Assembly: GCA_034670405.1 (NCBI GenBank)
Contig: JAXDDX010000011.1
Location: 5,314,001 to 5,378,000, forward strand
Length of the DNA: 64,000 nucleotides
Origin: Hoplostethus atlanticus
Taxonomy: Eukaryota > Chordata > Actinopteri > Trachichthyiformes > Trachichthyidae
Direction of reading: 5' to 3'
In this document: positions 11,831-23,852 of the stretch, piece after piece
How positions within the stretch are numbered: the stretch's first letter is position 1
Layout of the letters: each line of letters starts with the position of its first letter
Notes under the pieces: model-generated
Told to the model about the DNA's origin: nothing
Databases searched by the model: none
Seen by the model: the letters and a program-made list of their open reading frames with translations, nothing else
Position numbers and translations under genes: made by a program

Positions 11831-13311
11831 ATCACCACACGCACAATCCCTACAGTGCTCGCAGACCCACAGTGCAAACCATTTGGCTACAAAACACTTG
11901 GATTACGCTGCTGGAGCTGTTTGGAGAAATGTCATGGACGTTTTATGCTTTTTTTGGAGCCGTAAAAAGGCGGTTTAATAGTTTGGAGGACAGCTGAGAT
12001 GGAACTCGCTTTGTGTTTGGTGGCCCTATGAAGTTCAAGGAAGTTTCAACTAGTCCTTTAAGGCCAATTTACACAAGGCAATTGAAATTTGTCCTTCCAC
12101 ATATCCCTAGTTACACTCATAGCCTCCTAATGGTCACACTTTTCAGCGCCCTAGTCAAGAGCCCTTGCAGTGATGGTGGGCACCGTAGATATAGTAGCCG
12201 GCCTGTCTACCTCTCTACCTGCCATCTAAGAGCATCAATCCAAAGATATCAGTAGACGTGGGAAGAAAGCCTCGTGGAAGAATTTACTAACGTTAGTAAG
12301 GTGAGGGAGCTGTGTGGTTTACATTTGATAGAGCCACACATATATCATTACCTGTTGAGAAAGGTCGTATCTGGCCTTCTCCTCTTTCTCCTCAGTCTGC
12401 CCAATGGGCGGTCCTTCAGGGTTCCGGATTAGATTGAGCCCAACCCCTCTCTTTTCATCTACCCTACTCTTAGCCCTCGATTCTCCATTCTCAACATCCC
12501 CTTCAATCCGTTCTTCTTTCAATTCTTCTTTCTCCCACCTCCCCCTGTGTCAGAGCATGCTGATCCCTGTGACGGCCGCTTAATGAGGCGGAAACCGACG
12601 ACGGGTCGCTATGGCGATCGAGCTGCCTTCCTAACGACGAGTCCCCCTGATTGACCCCGTGACCAGTCAGTCATAAGCTCCTGAAAGCCCCGGCTCACCT
12701 CGCTGCTCACCTGGCAAAGCAATCCTCTCTCTCTCACCCTCGCTCTCTCTTCTACCTCTACTAATCCCTCTCTTTCTTTCTCCGGCATTCACTCCACTCT
12801 AATCTCACTCCCTCCACCCTCCCTCCATCCATCTCTCTCTCTCTCTCTCTCTCCTCTCATTCTACACTTCCATTCAATTCATCCCCGCAATTCAATTTCA
12901 TTTGCTATATTGGCATGGTACAAGAAATGCTTATCTTGCCAAAACATGTATATAAGAAATAAATGGAAAACATAAAACAACGGACCGTAAATATGACTAA
13001 GGATTAAAGGTGGTAAGCCGTCAAATTTACTTCCAGCCAAAGTCACATTTACAGCAAAGGATTCATATTCATAAACCAACATGGGCCACAAGAGTTAGAT
13101 ATTTGTCCCTTGACTCTAATAAACATTGTGATTTCTTACATTCAGCTTCATCAGATCCACACTCAATATGGAAATGATTTTTTTTATTTTTTGCCAAAAA
13201 CTCAACATGCTGATCTAAGCCCAGTTTTATCTTGGACCAGATCCTCCCGTCTCTCTGCAGAGGCTGCCAGGCAGCCTTTTAATACACCTTAACGCCTCCA
13301 CTCACACACCA
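11831..13311. other. noncoding
   Basis: No gene is recognised. Positions 12320-12860 are pyrimidine-rich, with a CT run at 12832-12852. The rest is unique-looking. Confidence 0.45.
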
Positions 13312-13380
13312 GCACACACACACACACACACGCGTGCACATCAAAACACACAGACAGACACACACACACACACACACACA
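13312..13380 (+). repeat. (CA)n cluster
   Basis: CA runs at 13312-13330 and 13357-13380 are separated by a CGCG-containing spacer. Confidence 0.9.
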
Positions 13381-13637
13381 GTATGCTTCAAAGTCCTAGC
13401 AGGCTTCCAAATGCCAAACGCCCGTCTAATAAATCCAAACACAAATGCATTAACACGCACATAATGACACACTGACACTTCCTCTCCCATTTCACTGACA
13501 TCCTCTCCCCACCGACCTACAGTATCGTGCAGTACACACTTATAAACAGGCTAGCAATACGTGTCCAAATCCACCCTACTGTTAACCTATTGTACGCAGT
13601 ATAATCCCTTACACACCATTCACTCACACTCTCTTTC

Positions 13638-13638
<1 letters not shown>

Positions 13639-13665
<27 letters not shown>
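13639..13665 (+). repeat. (CA)n microsatellite
   Basis: An uninterrupted CA run. Confidence 0.9.
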
Positions 13666-13668
<3 letters not shown>

Positions 13669-14168
13669 ACACTCCCCGGCCAAACCCCACCACCTGTGCA
13701 CTCTGCTCCAGTCCTGCTGTATGGGCGGTGTGTTTGCCGCCCCTGTCCCTCCTGATGCCGCATGACCGGGGCGCCACTGCAGACAGGAGGCATGAGAGAA
13801 GACATTACAGGTATCATCTTTGAAATCGGTAAGAAGCTCTGTTTATAGTGCAGCACAGATGAAAGCGAGGAGCTGCGCAAGGCCGAGAGGAGGGGGCGGG
13901 GGGGGTGGGAGCCGGGGGGTGGGGAGAAGGAGTATTTGCAGGAGGAGAGGAGGTGAAGGCAGGAGAAAAGAGGGGTGCGGGCTTGATTTTAAAAGCCCTC
14001 GACACCGTCAGAGTGCACTACCATTTTTACCTTGGAGGATTTGCTCTCTGTCTCTTGTCTGTTTCTCTCTATCGCGGTGCTTTGCTGGGAGGATAAAGAA
14101 AAATCTATGAAACAGGCTCACAAAAATGCATGGATTTCCAAAAGGGAGTGATGCAGAGGCATGCATAA
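13666..14168. other. noncoding, GC/purine-rich patch
   Basis: Positions 13870-13980 form a G-rich purine stretch. No exon or RNA gene is recognisable. Confidence 0.4.
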
Positions 14169-14196
14169 ACACACACACACACACACACACACACAC
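14169..14196 (+). repeat. (AC)n microsatellite
   Basis: An uninterrupted AC run. Confidence 0.9.
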
Positions 14197-14374
14197 TGTC
14201 AGTATATGTCTATATTTGGTACCAACCTATGATCTCCGGTTTCCATACCTACATCATTATGCCTGTGGTGTGTGTGTACTTGTGTATATGCATAAGCATC
14301 TGTGTGCAGCAGCAGGAAGCAGGGCGCCGCAGACTCCTCCTATTTACTTACACTACATTTCTACATTTCATTGC

Positions 14375-14430
14375 ACTATATTGCCCTATTTCCCCGCGGG
14401 GATCATTAAAGTTTCATCTTATCTTACTTA
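14375..14430 (+). mobile_element. possible LINE 3' tail
   Basis: The stretch reads ATTTCCCCGCGGGGATCATT followed by AAAG and repeats of TCTTATCT. This resembles the common fish retrotransposon 3' end, in which a CCCC..GGGGAT stem is followed by AATAAAGTATCT-like tandem repeats. Only the tail is visible. The assignment is from memory of the motif. Confidence 0.45.
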
Positions 14431-16321
14431 TTAGGGCTCGGTGTAAAAAAAAAAACAACGATACCATACTGATGTCTGGTATATATATTGACTTTAATGA
14501 ACCAAAAGGTATCAAAACGTATCAGAAGACTTCACAAGGTTGAATTCTTGAAGGAGGGCTCTTTGCTTGTTGGTGATTATAGCCTGGTTTTGAAGTGAAC
14601 AAGCATTTTCTGTTAACATGAAAAAGGTGCCAAAAGAGTATTATTTTAAAACCGGTATTGAATTGAAAGTACACAAAAAAAAATGTTATTAAGAAATTCC
14701 CTATTATTTCCAACTATTCCCGACTCACCTGCAGCCCACCGCAGGAGGTGGTCCAGATAACAGGGCTGGTTCCGGCACGAGGCCGAGGGCATCAAAGCAC
14801 AGCTCAGAGTAAACAGAGAAAGCAAGCAAAAGTGAGAAAAAGCCTGAAAGTGAGAAATGGCAACTGAGTTTGTGTGGAGAAACACATGAATAATGGATAA
14901 CAAGTAGAACTCATGCAGATGAGAACAAATAGCACACTCCCAAGAAGAGGGCGCATTAACACAGACAGTACGACACACATTACCGAAGAAACGTACTGCG
15001 CCGATGTGTTGGCATCTGCACCAATGCACATTAATGGAGGCATCGTCTCCTGATGTGTTTGACAGTAATGAGGCAGAGGCAGAGTGCCGGATTTCAGGAG
15101 CCTGGAAGCAACAGACAGGCAAGCAGAGCATGTCAAATCCCCCTTATGTGGGATACAATCATTATGTCACCGCGGACTAATCTGGCAGCCGAAAGCGGCA
15201 ATTGGTCTTTTGGCAAAACAAGGGTCAGCAGGCAGATGTCAGAGGGTAGAGGCTGGAGCTGTGAAACAAGCTGCTGGCCAAAGCAAACTCTAGCCGCTGA
15301 CACGCTAACCTCATTTACACCAGTTTCTGTTTAGATCCCAAGGGCTCGTCCACCGAGTTCTAAGCCCGAGTAAATTTAGGCCAGGCCAGGAGAGACCGCG
15401 GCTTCGGCGCCGCTGGTCACCGGAGGGTCGCTCGCAGCTGTCGCACTGTGAGCACGAAGCGTCGAAAATGCACATTTGCTGCAGAAGGAATTCAAGGAAG
15501 AGCAATCGTAAAAACAATTCCCGGTGCAAACAAGTACAGCTACTGTACTGTGCCAATGGCGCGCGGACTGAAACCGCGGCGAAGTGAAGTGACTGTCAAA
15601 ACTTAAAATCACTTGCTGTGTTTTGACAAGAAATGCATCTTTGTCATGTCGTTTGTCACATATTTTGCCGTTGTGTTTGAGGAACACACTCCACTCCACT
15701 GTGCGGTAGGACTGTGGGAGGCTCGCAGCTAGGTTCTCACAACTAACGGTACATTTTCACAGTAACGCAACTTTCATTAATTGGATACTGCTCAACAAAG
15801 AACAGACACGATTCGTAGAAAGTGATTTGCTCAAGTGCTGTCAACTCACTCTCACTCCTGACTGACTGATGTGAATTCGCCCATTGGTGACCACCATGCT
15901 GTAGAAAATGTGCAGGAGAACTCAAGAATACTAAAATCACCATTTTCAGGTAATTGCTTGTAAAACATTCTGTGTTTATTTCAGTGCATCTGCAAGTTTC
16001 ACCAACTTCATCAAAACACTTTTAAAGACCTTTGCCAGATGGAATGAAATATACGCCAGATTTTGCAATTGGAAATAACATGTAACTCAAAGTAAATATA
16101 GATCTGTCAAAATCTTGCGTGACTAGGCTCATTTCTCAGTTGAAAAACATTTTTAAGAGTTTTTCAGGACCTTCAAACTTGTATTTGAATGTGATCTCAG
16201 CTTGTTGGCTCCGTAGTTGATCAGCTGCCTCAATCTATATATACAGTAATGTTAGGCTACTTGGCTAGCTAGTGGATATTAACAAGGGGATGAGCAGATC
16301 TGAAATTGTAGATATGATATA
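14431..16321. other. noncoding
   Basis: No gene is recognised. Positions 14440-14680 are AT-rich and may be element debris. Positions 14700-15740 look unique and moderately GC-rich. No splice-bounded coding segment stands out. Confidence 0.4.
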
Positions 16322-16880
16322 CAGTCATGCTTGACAGTTTGTGCCCTTTATGCAATTACACAAATAGAGAAGAGTATAGAGAGAGGTTTTTTTACATGCA
16401 GTCCTTTTCTTAACTGAATTAAAGGATCCATGTTTACAAATTTCATATGTTTTTTTAGAGGAAATTGTGCATATAGAAAAATGAAAATGGTTTAAAGGGA
16501 ATTGGTGCAGGTGCAAAAGTAGAATCAGGTGGGTAGATAATTGGGTATGAAATTAACCAATCAAAAGGTCAGATCATTGGGGAGGAGGATGTCCTTCTAA
16601 AATATCACCAAGACTAAAACTAGTAATAAACAACCCAAGAATAACAACCAGAGATCTACAAGCCTCCATTGCTGCATCTGATGTCATTGTGCATCCATCA
16701 ACAATAAGAACAGTGAATAGAAATGGCATTCATGCAAGGATAGCCAGGAAGAAACCTCTACTGTCTAAAAACAACAGCTGCCCTAACCCTGTCCTCAGTT
16801 TACCAGAGACGACCTGGACTGAAACCTGAAGATTTCTGAAAGTCTGCTCTCTGGACAGATGACGCCAAGATTTTAATTGT
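16322..16880 (+). mobile_element. truncated Tc1-like DNA transposon
   Basis: A Tc1-type terminal sequence starts CAGTCATGCTTGACAGTTTG at 16322, directly after the TA target dinucleotide. Downstream on the plus strand, translated pieces match Tc1 transposase. First comes an N-terminal DNA-binding part containing NPRITTRDLQAS, HPSTIRTVNRNGIHARIARK and KPLLSK (about 16630-16770). Then comes LWTDDAKI (about 16850-16873), which carries the first catalytic aspartate. The rest of the catalytic domain and the right terminal repeat are missing. The element stops where LINE-derived sequence begins. It is dead, with stops and frame breaks between the pieces. Confidence 0.8.
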
Positions 16881-16889
16881 TTGATTGCA

Positions 16890-17140
16890 ATTAAAAATGC
16901 CTTGTTTGATGACCACCCAAAACTGCCCACCACCAAAATGAGGGTTCCACTTCCGCTCCACTTTAACTGTGGCTGCTCCTCTCCCCTCCTAACCACTGGA
17001 TCCTTTGACTGGGTCAAAGTCATTTCCAATCTCACCTTGGCACACTTTTACTCCTCTGTCAGGCTAGATATTGGTAGCTCTAAAATGTCTTTCCCATATG
17101 AAGCCACACTGCTTTAACAGCGTGGGACTCCAAGCTGTAA
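16890..17140 (-). mobile_element. LINE fragment, same family as 9448-11830
   Basis: The minus-strand translation reads LGVPRC, stop, SSVASYGKDILELPISSLTE, stop, then KCAKVRLEMTLTQSKDPVV. The KLEMTL/RLEMTL part also occurs in the larger copy at about 10330-10400, so both derive from one family, from the region downstream of the reverse transcriptase. Two in-frame stops mark it as dead. It abuts the truncated Tc1 element. Confidence 0.8.
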
Positions 17141-17474
17141 TAAATAAATAAATAACTAAATCAGCTTACCGACTTTTCTATTCATTATTCAAGTAATTAT
17201 TTAATGGACAGACAGAGTTCATTGTGCAGAAGCGTACTAGTGTGAATATAACTAGTAATTACTATATAATTACCTTGGACTGTGGACTTTGGTAGATTCG
17301 TAGCAGCCATTTTTGACACTTGTTATTTGTACTGTCAGGTGGGAGATATCAGCGCCTTCAAAAAGTTCCCATATTTCCTACTCAGAATTACCACTAGGAG
17401 GTTGACAGGTACGTGTTTTTCCCAGTCAGAAACTTGTATTTACGGTAACAAAGACCGTTTGCAATGATCTGTAG

Positions 17475-17634
17475 CAGTGGTTCTCAATCCTGGTCCTCAG
17501 GGCCCAGAGTCCTGCTGGTTTGCATTCCAGCTGTCTAATCAGGGACTGATTTACACCTGGGACACCAGGTGAATGCAATTAACTACCTGGTAGGACAGGA
17601 AACCAGCAGGGCTCTGGGCCCCGAGGACCACAAA
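17475..17634. mobile_element. hAT-like miniature inverted-repeat element
   Basis: The left end starts CAGTGGTTCTCAATCCTGG, a hAT-type terminus. The sequence TGGTCCTCAGGGCCCAGAG followed by TCCTGCTGGTTT (17491-17522) recurs in reverse complement at about 17600-17630 with a few mismatches, so the roughly 160-base element is nearly palindromic. The outermost right terminus, expected to be the complement of CAGTGGTTCTCA, is missing or diverged. No coding capacity. Confidence 0.75.
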
Positions 17635-17640
17635 TATAAA

Positions 17641-19570
17641 GTCTGTCCAATCAGGTCAGTTTGCAGCATCTGAACTGGAAAGCCTCCACTCAGCGGGTTT
17701 ACCTCATTTGATTTACAGGAGCCGTGGTGGCAGGCAATCAGGTCTTCAAACTCATTCAACTCAACATTTATTTGCAAAAGATCATTAAGAACGTATTCTT
17801 ATCCTGAGCCAAAGTATATTTGAAAACAAAATCATGAAAACTTAATAATATAGGACCTGATGTTATTTACTGGTTTGTTCATTATGTGCATTGTGTGCCA
17901 AGTACTTAATTATTAATTTGCATTTTTGTTATTCACTCTTTTATTCAGCAAGCGCTGGCACAATAACCATCAACATTCACTTGTTAGTTAGTATTTCACT
18001 TTTTTGAATAATTCATATTTTATTCAATTTTACACAAGATGAAATTACATATAAGGAGCCCAAGTCTGAGTAATACGAACACACGTTGTGTTATATGCTG
18101 TGGAATACAAACATCACAATACAAAACAATAAAAGGGATATAAAAATGAAAGGAACATTAACATTGAACTTAAAAACAAACAGGCAAACAAACAAAGGGA
18201 CATTAAAAATAAACAAACAACAGGGTCCCTACCCTGTTGGGAAGGGGGATTGGGGACTTAAAATTAGGTTTACTTTAGGATTATTTGTTGTTGGTAACTA
18301 GTTCGCTAGCTAATGCCAGCTAGTCTAACATGCTAACAGAGCTAGCAAAATTTCCAATCAAACATCAGTCAAAAGTCTGATCACTAGTCACTATCAGGAT
18401 TGTGGCTCCAACATTCCAACATAAATCCCACCTCCTGGGTTTCAAAAAGACCAGTAGAAAATCAACAGGCATTTAGTTCATTATTTTCTATTTAGTTAGC
18501 TACTTCTACCCTTGCTGTTAGCAAGCTTGAAACATTCTTCACTCACACATAGAAGCACTGCCTAAACAAAAGTGTGATTTAAAATAAAATTCCACATTGT
18601 GTTGTCTTACAATCATAAAAAGATTTAGCTATATGTACTGTTAATTGCCATATAGCACAATATCTCCATGCAGTCCGCAGACTAATGAAGAACCCAGAAG
18701 TAAGTGGGATGGCGGCCATTTTGAAAAGACAGGACATATGTTGTCATGGTTACACAATAACAAATGTGATGTCACTGAAAAGCCCAGGATGTCCCCTACA
18801 TGGTACAACAGGTTTCAGCATAATAGCATATATGATTGTTGAAAGACCAGAGACTCTCACTTTGTGTTATGTAATGTGAATTCATTTGGGTATGAGAAGA
18901 GGTTCATGGGAGTTGTATTTGCATTGAGCATGCAAAGACTGATACTTAAAGTTAATTTGTCAAGATAAAATAACTATTACTTCCCTTTATTGAATACGTA
19001 CTGCTGAATAAAGAATAGACATGATTTGTAGTGTGAGAATGAAGTGTATGATAAGACCATCAGACAGACATCTTTGCATTGGCAGCCAGAGGACAATGTC
19101 ACCAGAAAATGAAGAAAGTCGTTACATAACAATGAAGATGGGGCCACAGATGAACAAGTGGGGGGAATCCTCAATATTTCACACCTCTAATCCTGCATTC
19201 ACTTTGACTGGGCTCGAGGAATAACCTTCTGATCTTAGCATCAAAGCTCACTCAGCCAGTCACCTCACATCTTTCTCTATCGCCGAGTCTAATCGGCACT
19301 GATTGGCTTATGAAAGCCCTAATCACGGGAAAATTACTTTTAATGTGATGCCGGTGTGTGTGGGTTCGGAATAACTTTCAAATGACGAGCGAGGTGGTGC
19401 ACGCGGACTTTTTCTGTGCCTTCCTGATTTGAAGAAGCTGTACGCAGTCGCTCTGTAACGATGTGGTTTTGAAAGCTAATGAGACGGCGCAGTCTCCTCT
19501 ACGGGGAAGGGGGCAGCCAAAACCCTAACGAAAAACCACTGCAATATTCCTGTAATTCCTATAGGGATGT
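17641..19570. other. noncoding, AT-rich
   Basis: No gene is recognised. AT-rich sequence with scattered short A runs and no clear element termini. Confidence 0.45.
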
Positions 19571-19574
19571 CTGT

Positions 19575-19880
19575 CTGCTGCACTCAATAGTGAGTGTATA
19601 GTGACCTTAACCTACTTTGTGATATTTCTTATCTCCTATAGTATTACTATAATAGGCCTATTCCTATGAGTCTGTGTTTATAATGACTTTACATTATGGC
19701 ATTTTGATCTACTATAGGATCACTATAATACTCCTATGCAGACTTGTAGTATGTGGCACTGTACCCAATAATGAGCTTATAGTGACCTCATCCTATTTAA
19801 TGGGATTTTGATCTCCTATTGTATCACTATAATATTACTATAATATTCTTAGACAGTTATATTTCTTATGGTTTTGCCGT
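19575..19880 (+). repeat. diverged tandem duplication, period about 180
   Basis: A block around 19583-19700 (CAATAGTGAGTGTATAGTGA, later ATCTCCTATAGTATTACTAT) recurs around 19762-19860 (CAATAATGAGCTTATAGTGA, later ATCTCCTATTGTATCACTAT). A third partial TATAG/ACTATAATA segment lies between them. It is likely an old satellite-like or mobile-element sequence. Confidence 0.6.
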
Positions 19881-20035
19881 GATACTTACATGGCATCCAT
19901 CTAACATTTATTATAGGAGTATTATCGGTCTTTTTCGTGAGGGAAACTCCCTTCCCCTCCTCGAGTGTTGCTGCTCCTCATTTTCCACAGAATATTCTGG
20001 GGGAAACTGTTGCTCTAATAAAAAAAATGCTCAGA

Positions 20036-20065
20036 GAGCGAGAGAGAGAGAGAGAGAGAGAGAGA
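20036..20065 (+). repeat. (GA)n microsatellite
   Basis: An uninterrupted GA run. Further short GA runs lie at 20461-20490. Confidence 0.85.
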
Positions 20066-20639
20066 TGAAAGAAAATGTAGGGGGCAGGGGTGCACGAAAC
20101 AGACGGCGGTTCCTTCTACATAAGTAAATTGACCATAAATTCAATTCAGCTCCCTAGTGAGAGACGGAGAGAAAGACAGTGAGAGGGAAAATGTTCCCTC
20201 CAGTGTTCATCCTACATACAGTATCTACATACAGGGAGCACGTTATAATTAATTGAACGGAACAGTCGAATTGAATTACATTGAACTGTCGTTGTTAACG
20301 CTCATATTTTCTCATTTCCGCTTAACTATTACTACTCATCTGTTCGTGGCTATATGCTGCATTGCTGTGGCAGCAAACTTTAGGATTCTGTAGCTTTCCT
20401 TTCTGTCCTGCCATTAGGGCATATTTCAATTGAACTGAAATTGAGAGAGGAAGGGGGGGCAGAGAGAGAGAGAGCTAGAGAGAGAGAGGTGGTTTAGCCT
20501 ATCATGGGGAAAAAAAGCAAATAGCGGTGAAGCCCCAGCAATTACCCCGGCCAAAGCAGCTCCACACAGCCACCAGGCTACTTTGTGGTTCGTCGGGTGT
20601 TTTTTTTTTTTTTTAATTCACAGTTTTAAATTTATTTTT

Positions 20640-20689
20640 CCTCTCGCGCGCTCTCGCTCTCGCTCTCTCTCTCTCTCTCTCTTTCCCCT
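20640..20689 (+). repeat. CT-rich tract before putative exon 1
   Basis: Pyrimidine sequence changes from CTCTCGCGCG to CT repeats, then to a short TG run at about 20690-20704. Such tracts often lie at vertebrate promoters, but no TATA box or initiator can be assigned with confidence. Confidence 0.5.
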
Positions 20690-20880
20690 GTGTGTGTGTG
20701 TGTGTTCTGCTGGACCGGCGGCTGGAAATGGGATTTTCTTTAACGTAACTTAACGGTCGAGGCAGTTTTTTTTAGGGGGGGGTGACCGGCGTTTCGGTGC
20801 CTCACAGCGGATTTACAAAGCTTCTCCGGAGCCTGCCATGATATTCAGCACCCTGGACAGAGACTAACCAACCGCTGGAG
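20690..20880 (+). other. tmem121: putative untranslated first exon (tmem121?)
   Basis: GC- and CpG-richer sequence than its surroundings ends CTGGAG at 20880 and is followed by GTAAGATG, a strong splice donor on the plus strand. The start is a guess placed after the CT tract. There is no long open frame; the only ATG opens a nine-codon frame (20838-20867). The next plus-strand gene is tmem121, whose family normally has noncoding upstream exon(s) and one coding exon, so this could be its first exon about 29 kb upstream. An alternative donor, GTAAGTAT, occurs at 21269. It could equally belong to a noncoding RNA, or not be an exon. Transcript evidence would decide. Confidence 0.35.
20838..20867 (+). 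other. short upstream open frame in putative exon 1
   Basis: An ATG preceded by GCC opens a frame reading MIFSTLDRD and then TAA. If the exon is real, this upstream frame could reduce translation of the main frame. Confidence 0.3.
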
Positions 20881-21925
20881 GTAAGATGATCGACTTGACC
20901 GGCAAAACAACCCCCGTTGATGTTGGTTAGTTGTGTTCTTCTGTGCGATATGTTAGGGAGGTAAACGCAGGGGGTTGAGGAAATCTCTGCTCCACAATAT
21001 GTTGAATACGATGGGACTTATTTCACTAACGTAGCTTTCGGAGAGGGAAAGAACCGGAGGAAGGACAGACATCCAAGCCAGACATCGCCAGGGTTTCGCG
21101 GATTTACAATTATTGGGAATAGTCTGGGTCATTGAGGTGATTTTGCTTTCTGTCTTTTGAATCCGGGCGCCGCAGTAACCCCCGTTTTCTTAGCCATATA
21201 AGTTTTATTAGGCTACCCGTGCTCCCACTTTCTACCGGGCTAGTTCGTGACTCTCCCCGGTGTTAAATGTAAGTATGGCTTGCTAATAGTTCATTCATAT
21301 GGGGTGATATGGTTAAGGAGGCTGAAATAATCTCTGAGCATTATTATAATTGTGCCTGGAGGGGGGGTGGTCGGGGGGTTACACCGTGAGCTTCCGCTGG
21401 GGGGGGTCGCTCTTGTCTGTTTTATTTAAGGAAGCTGTGTATTCTGAAGACTCAGCGCGTGTCCACTCAGCAACGGCTCGTGCCTCCAGTCTGCGCGGAA
21501 AATCAGCTCGTGTTCGGCGGGAGGCGTTTTCGCCCTTCCCCATCCCCCACCCTCTCCAAACCCCACGGCACGGAGCCAACAGCTGGGAGTTCCTAAAAAA
21601 AAAAGAATATATAACCCCTGCGACCCCCGGCGGGCGGTGCTTTCTCACCCCACTGATATTTCAGACTGACTATCTCATAATGACCTCAGCGTTTCCTCTA
21701 AGCTGTGCACTTGTGGTGACCAACATCTAAGAGTTTTCTTTTTTTTTTTCTTGTATGATTTCACTCCATGCATCACTTGAAGTGTCTGTTGCATCTACTT
21801 TTTCGATGTAGAAATTGTATCTCATGATGAAAAGGGTTGGGAAATGTCCATGTCAGGCCTGGTTTGAATAAGAGGTGACCCCTTTGCTTTTTGCCTGCAG
21901 CGCTCTAACTAGCTCTTATAGCTCA

Positions 21926-21926
<1 letters not shown>

Positions 21927-21974
<48 letters not shown>

Positions 21975-22026
21975 CAGACACATGCACACACAGACATGCA
22001 CATGCACATGCACACACACACACACA
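21927..22026 (+). repeat. (CA)n compound microsatellite
   Basis: A CA run of about 40 bases is followed by CACAGA/CATGCA variants and a second CA run. Confidence 0.9.
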
Positions 22027-23790
22027 CCATGATTTATGGAGTGAAATTGTAAATTGTTGTAAGCCATGTTTTTTTGTAATGCCTTCATTTGAATGATGTT
22101 CATCAGGATTTTGATTACAGTGAATGTGTGATAATTCAGCCCGGCGTTAAATGTGTCTGATGTGTCGAGTCAGACTGTGAGTGACAAGAATTTAGTGGGA
22201 GGAGAGCGAGACATGTGAATCATAGCGGAGATCTCAAGGCTCCACTTCCTTGAAGGAAGAAACCTTATATTGATGTGCCAGTTTTTGCCTGTGGGTTATT
22301 AGGCTCTGGGCGCTATTCTATGGAAAGGGCTCCTTTTTTATCATGGGGATGAACTAAACGCGAATTAATCTTTCATGCTCAATTTATTATCCAATAAACA
22401 GACCATGAATTTGAATTTGAATAGTGGCCCTACAGAGGATAGATTATACAATTGCCTGTTACCACTCTCTAAACTGCCTTTGTCTGCTTGAATGAAATAC
22501 CCAGGGTTGGAGGGCATGTGAGACAATGAATCCGGGGCTTTTATCTCCAGGCACCTCCCTTGCCATAAAAGCAAGGCCAGTTTTATCGTAATTTCTCACC
22601 CAGAGGGTTATCGCTTAACTGGTACACTGTGTTGGATTGTGCCTCATTGAAAAACACGGTGTAGTACACAACCTCAAGGTGTTGCAGTTATGAGCACTCA
22701 TTGGCACCTGGGACACCGGGCAGGTTGATGGGTTCCTCTCTTAGATTATTTTTTTTGCCGGTGCAAAGATTGGAGGACGAGTGGGTTTTCATGAGTGTGC
22801 TCTTTGCATGCTCACTGCGCCGTGGATCATGTTCTTGCAAATGAATCCCATTTATGAGTCTCTCAAAATTCAGGCCATGCTAGAAATGCAATTAAATTCA
22901 ATATTGCTATAAATACACAACGGGCCAGTCTAAATGCCAGAGAACAGGCTGAGGCAGTGAACGCCCTCCCCAACCTCCCCCACCCCCCTTACGCAATCAG
23001 CCTCCTCTCCCAAACCCCCCCCCCCCCAACTATCCCACCATAGTGAATTGTGGTCAATTTGAATGATCAACCAAAGACAATCTGGGAGGCAGTGGCTGTC
23101 ACAGAGAATATTAGGCCGCAATGAGCCTGCACCAATAAAGAGACGGTGCATCCAGAATATTCAATGTGCGTATTCACTCTCCTGTGCATTTCTTTAGCTT
23201 CCTCCACACAGAGAAAGTACGGGAGGGATGAGAGCGCTCTATCCGCGCCGGTCTGTGCTAGGCCGTGCGGCGCTATGCTAGGCTGAATCGTTCTGTGCTG
23301 GGTTGTGCCATGCTACCATAAGCTGCTTGGTTCTGTGTCCTACACTGTGCTCCTCTGTACATCATTAGCTGAAACACAGCTGCTGTTGCCTCTGATGCAG
23401 TAAGCTGCCAGCTCATCTCATCTCATCTCATCGGTTCTCAGCCACTGGTTTTCCACTCCAGAACCACTGTGCTTCGGAGGGCTATAATCTCACTGACATA
23501 ATGGCGTCCACTCCAATCAATAGCCAAATGGCACAGCGAATCAATAGCTACCGTAATGTACAATAACGTGGCCTGGGAGAGGCAGAGGGGAAAACAGCCC
23601 GCAGCCATCACACTTTAACACTGGAAACTCTTTGAAAATCTACTTTTTAATTATGGATCAAAAATACAAACTGTGTTAATGAGTCATGTATTATGGATTG
23701 CTGGATGAACTATGTAAATGTAAGCGCATTTGAAAATCTCCCAAAAACACTGACACCATTTCGCATGCCTCTCTCTAATCACCCCACCCG

Positions 23791-23794
<4 letters not shown>

Positions 23795-23851
<57 letters not shown>

Positions 23852-23852
23852 C
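23795..23852 (+). repeat. (CA)n microsatellite, about 29 units
   Basis: A long uninterrupted CA run, likely polymorphic. Confidence 0.95.
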
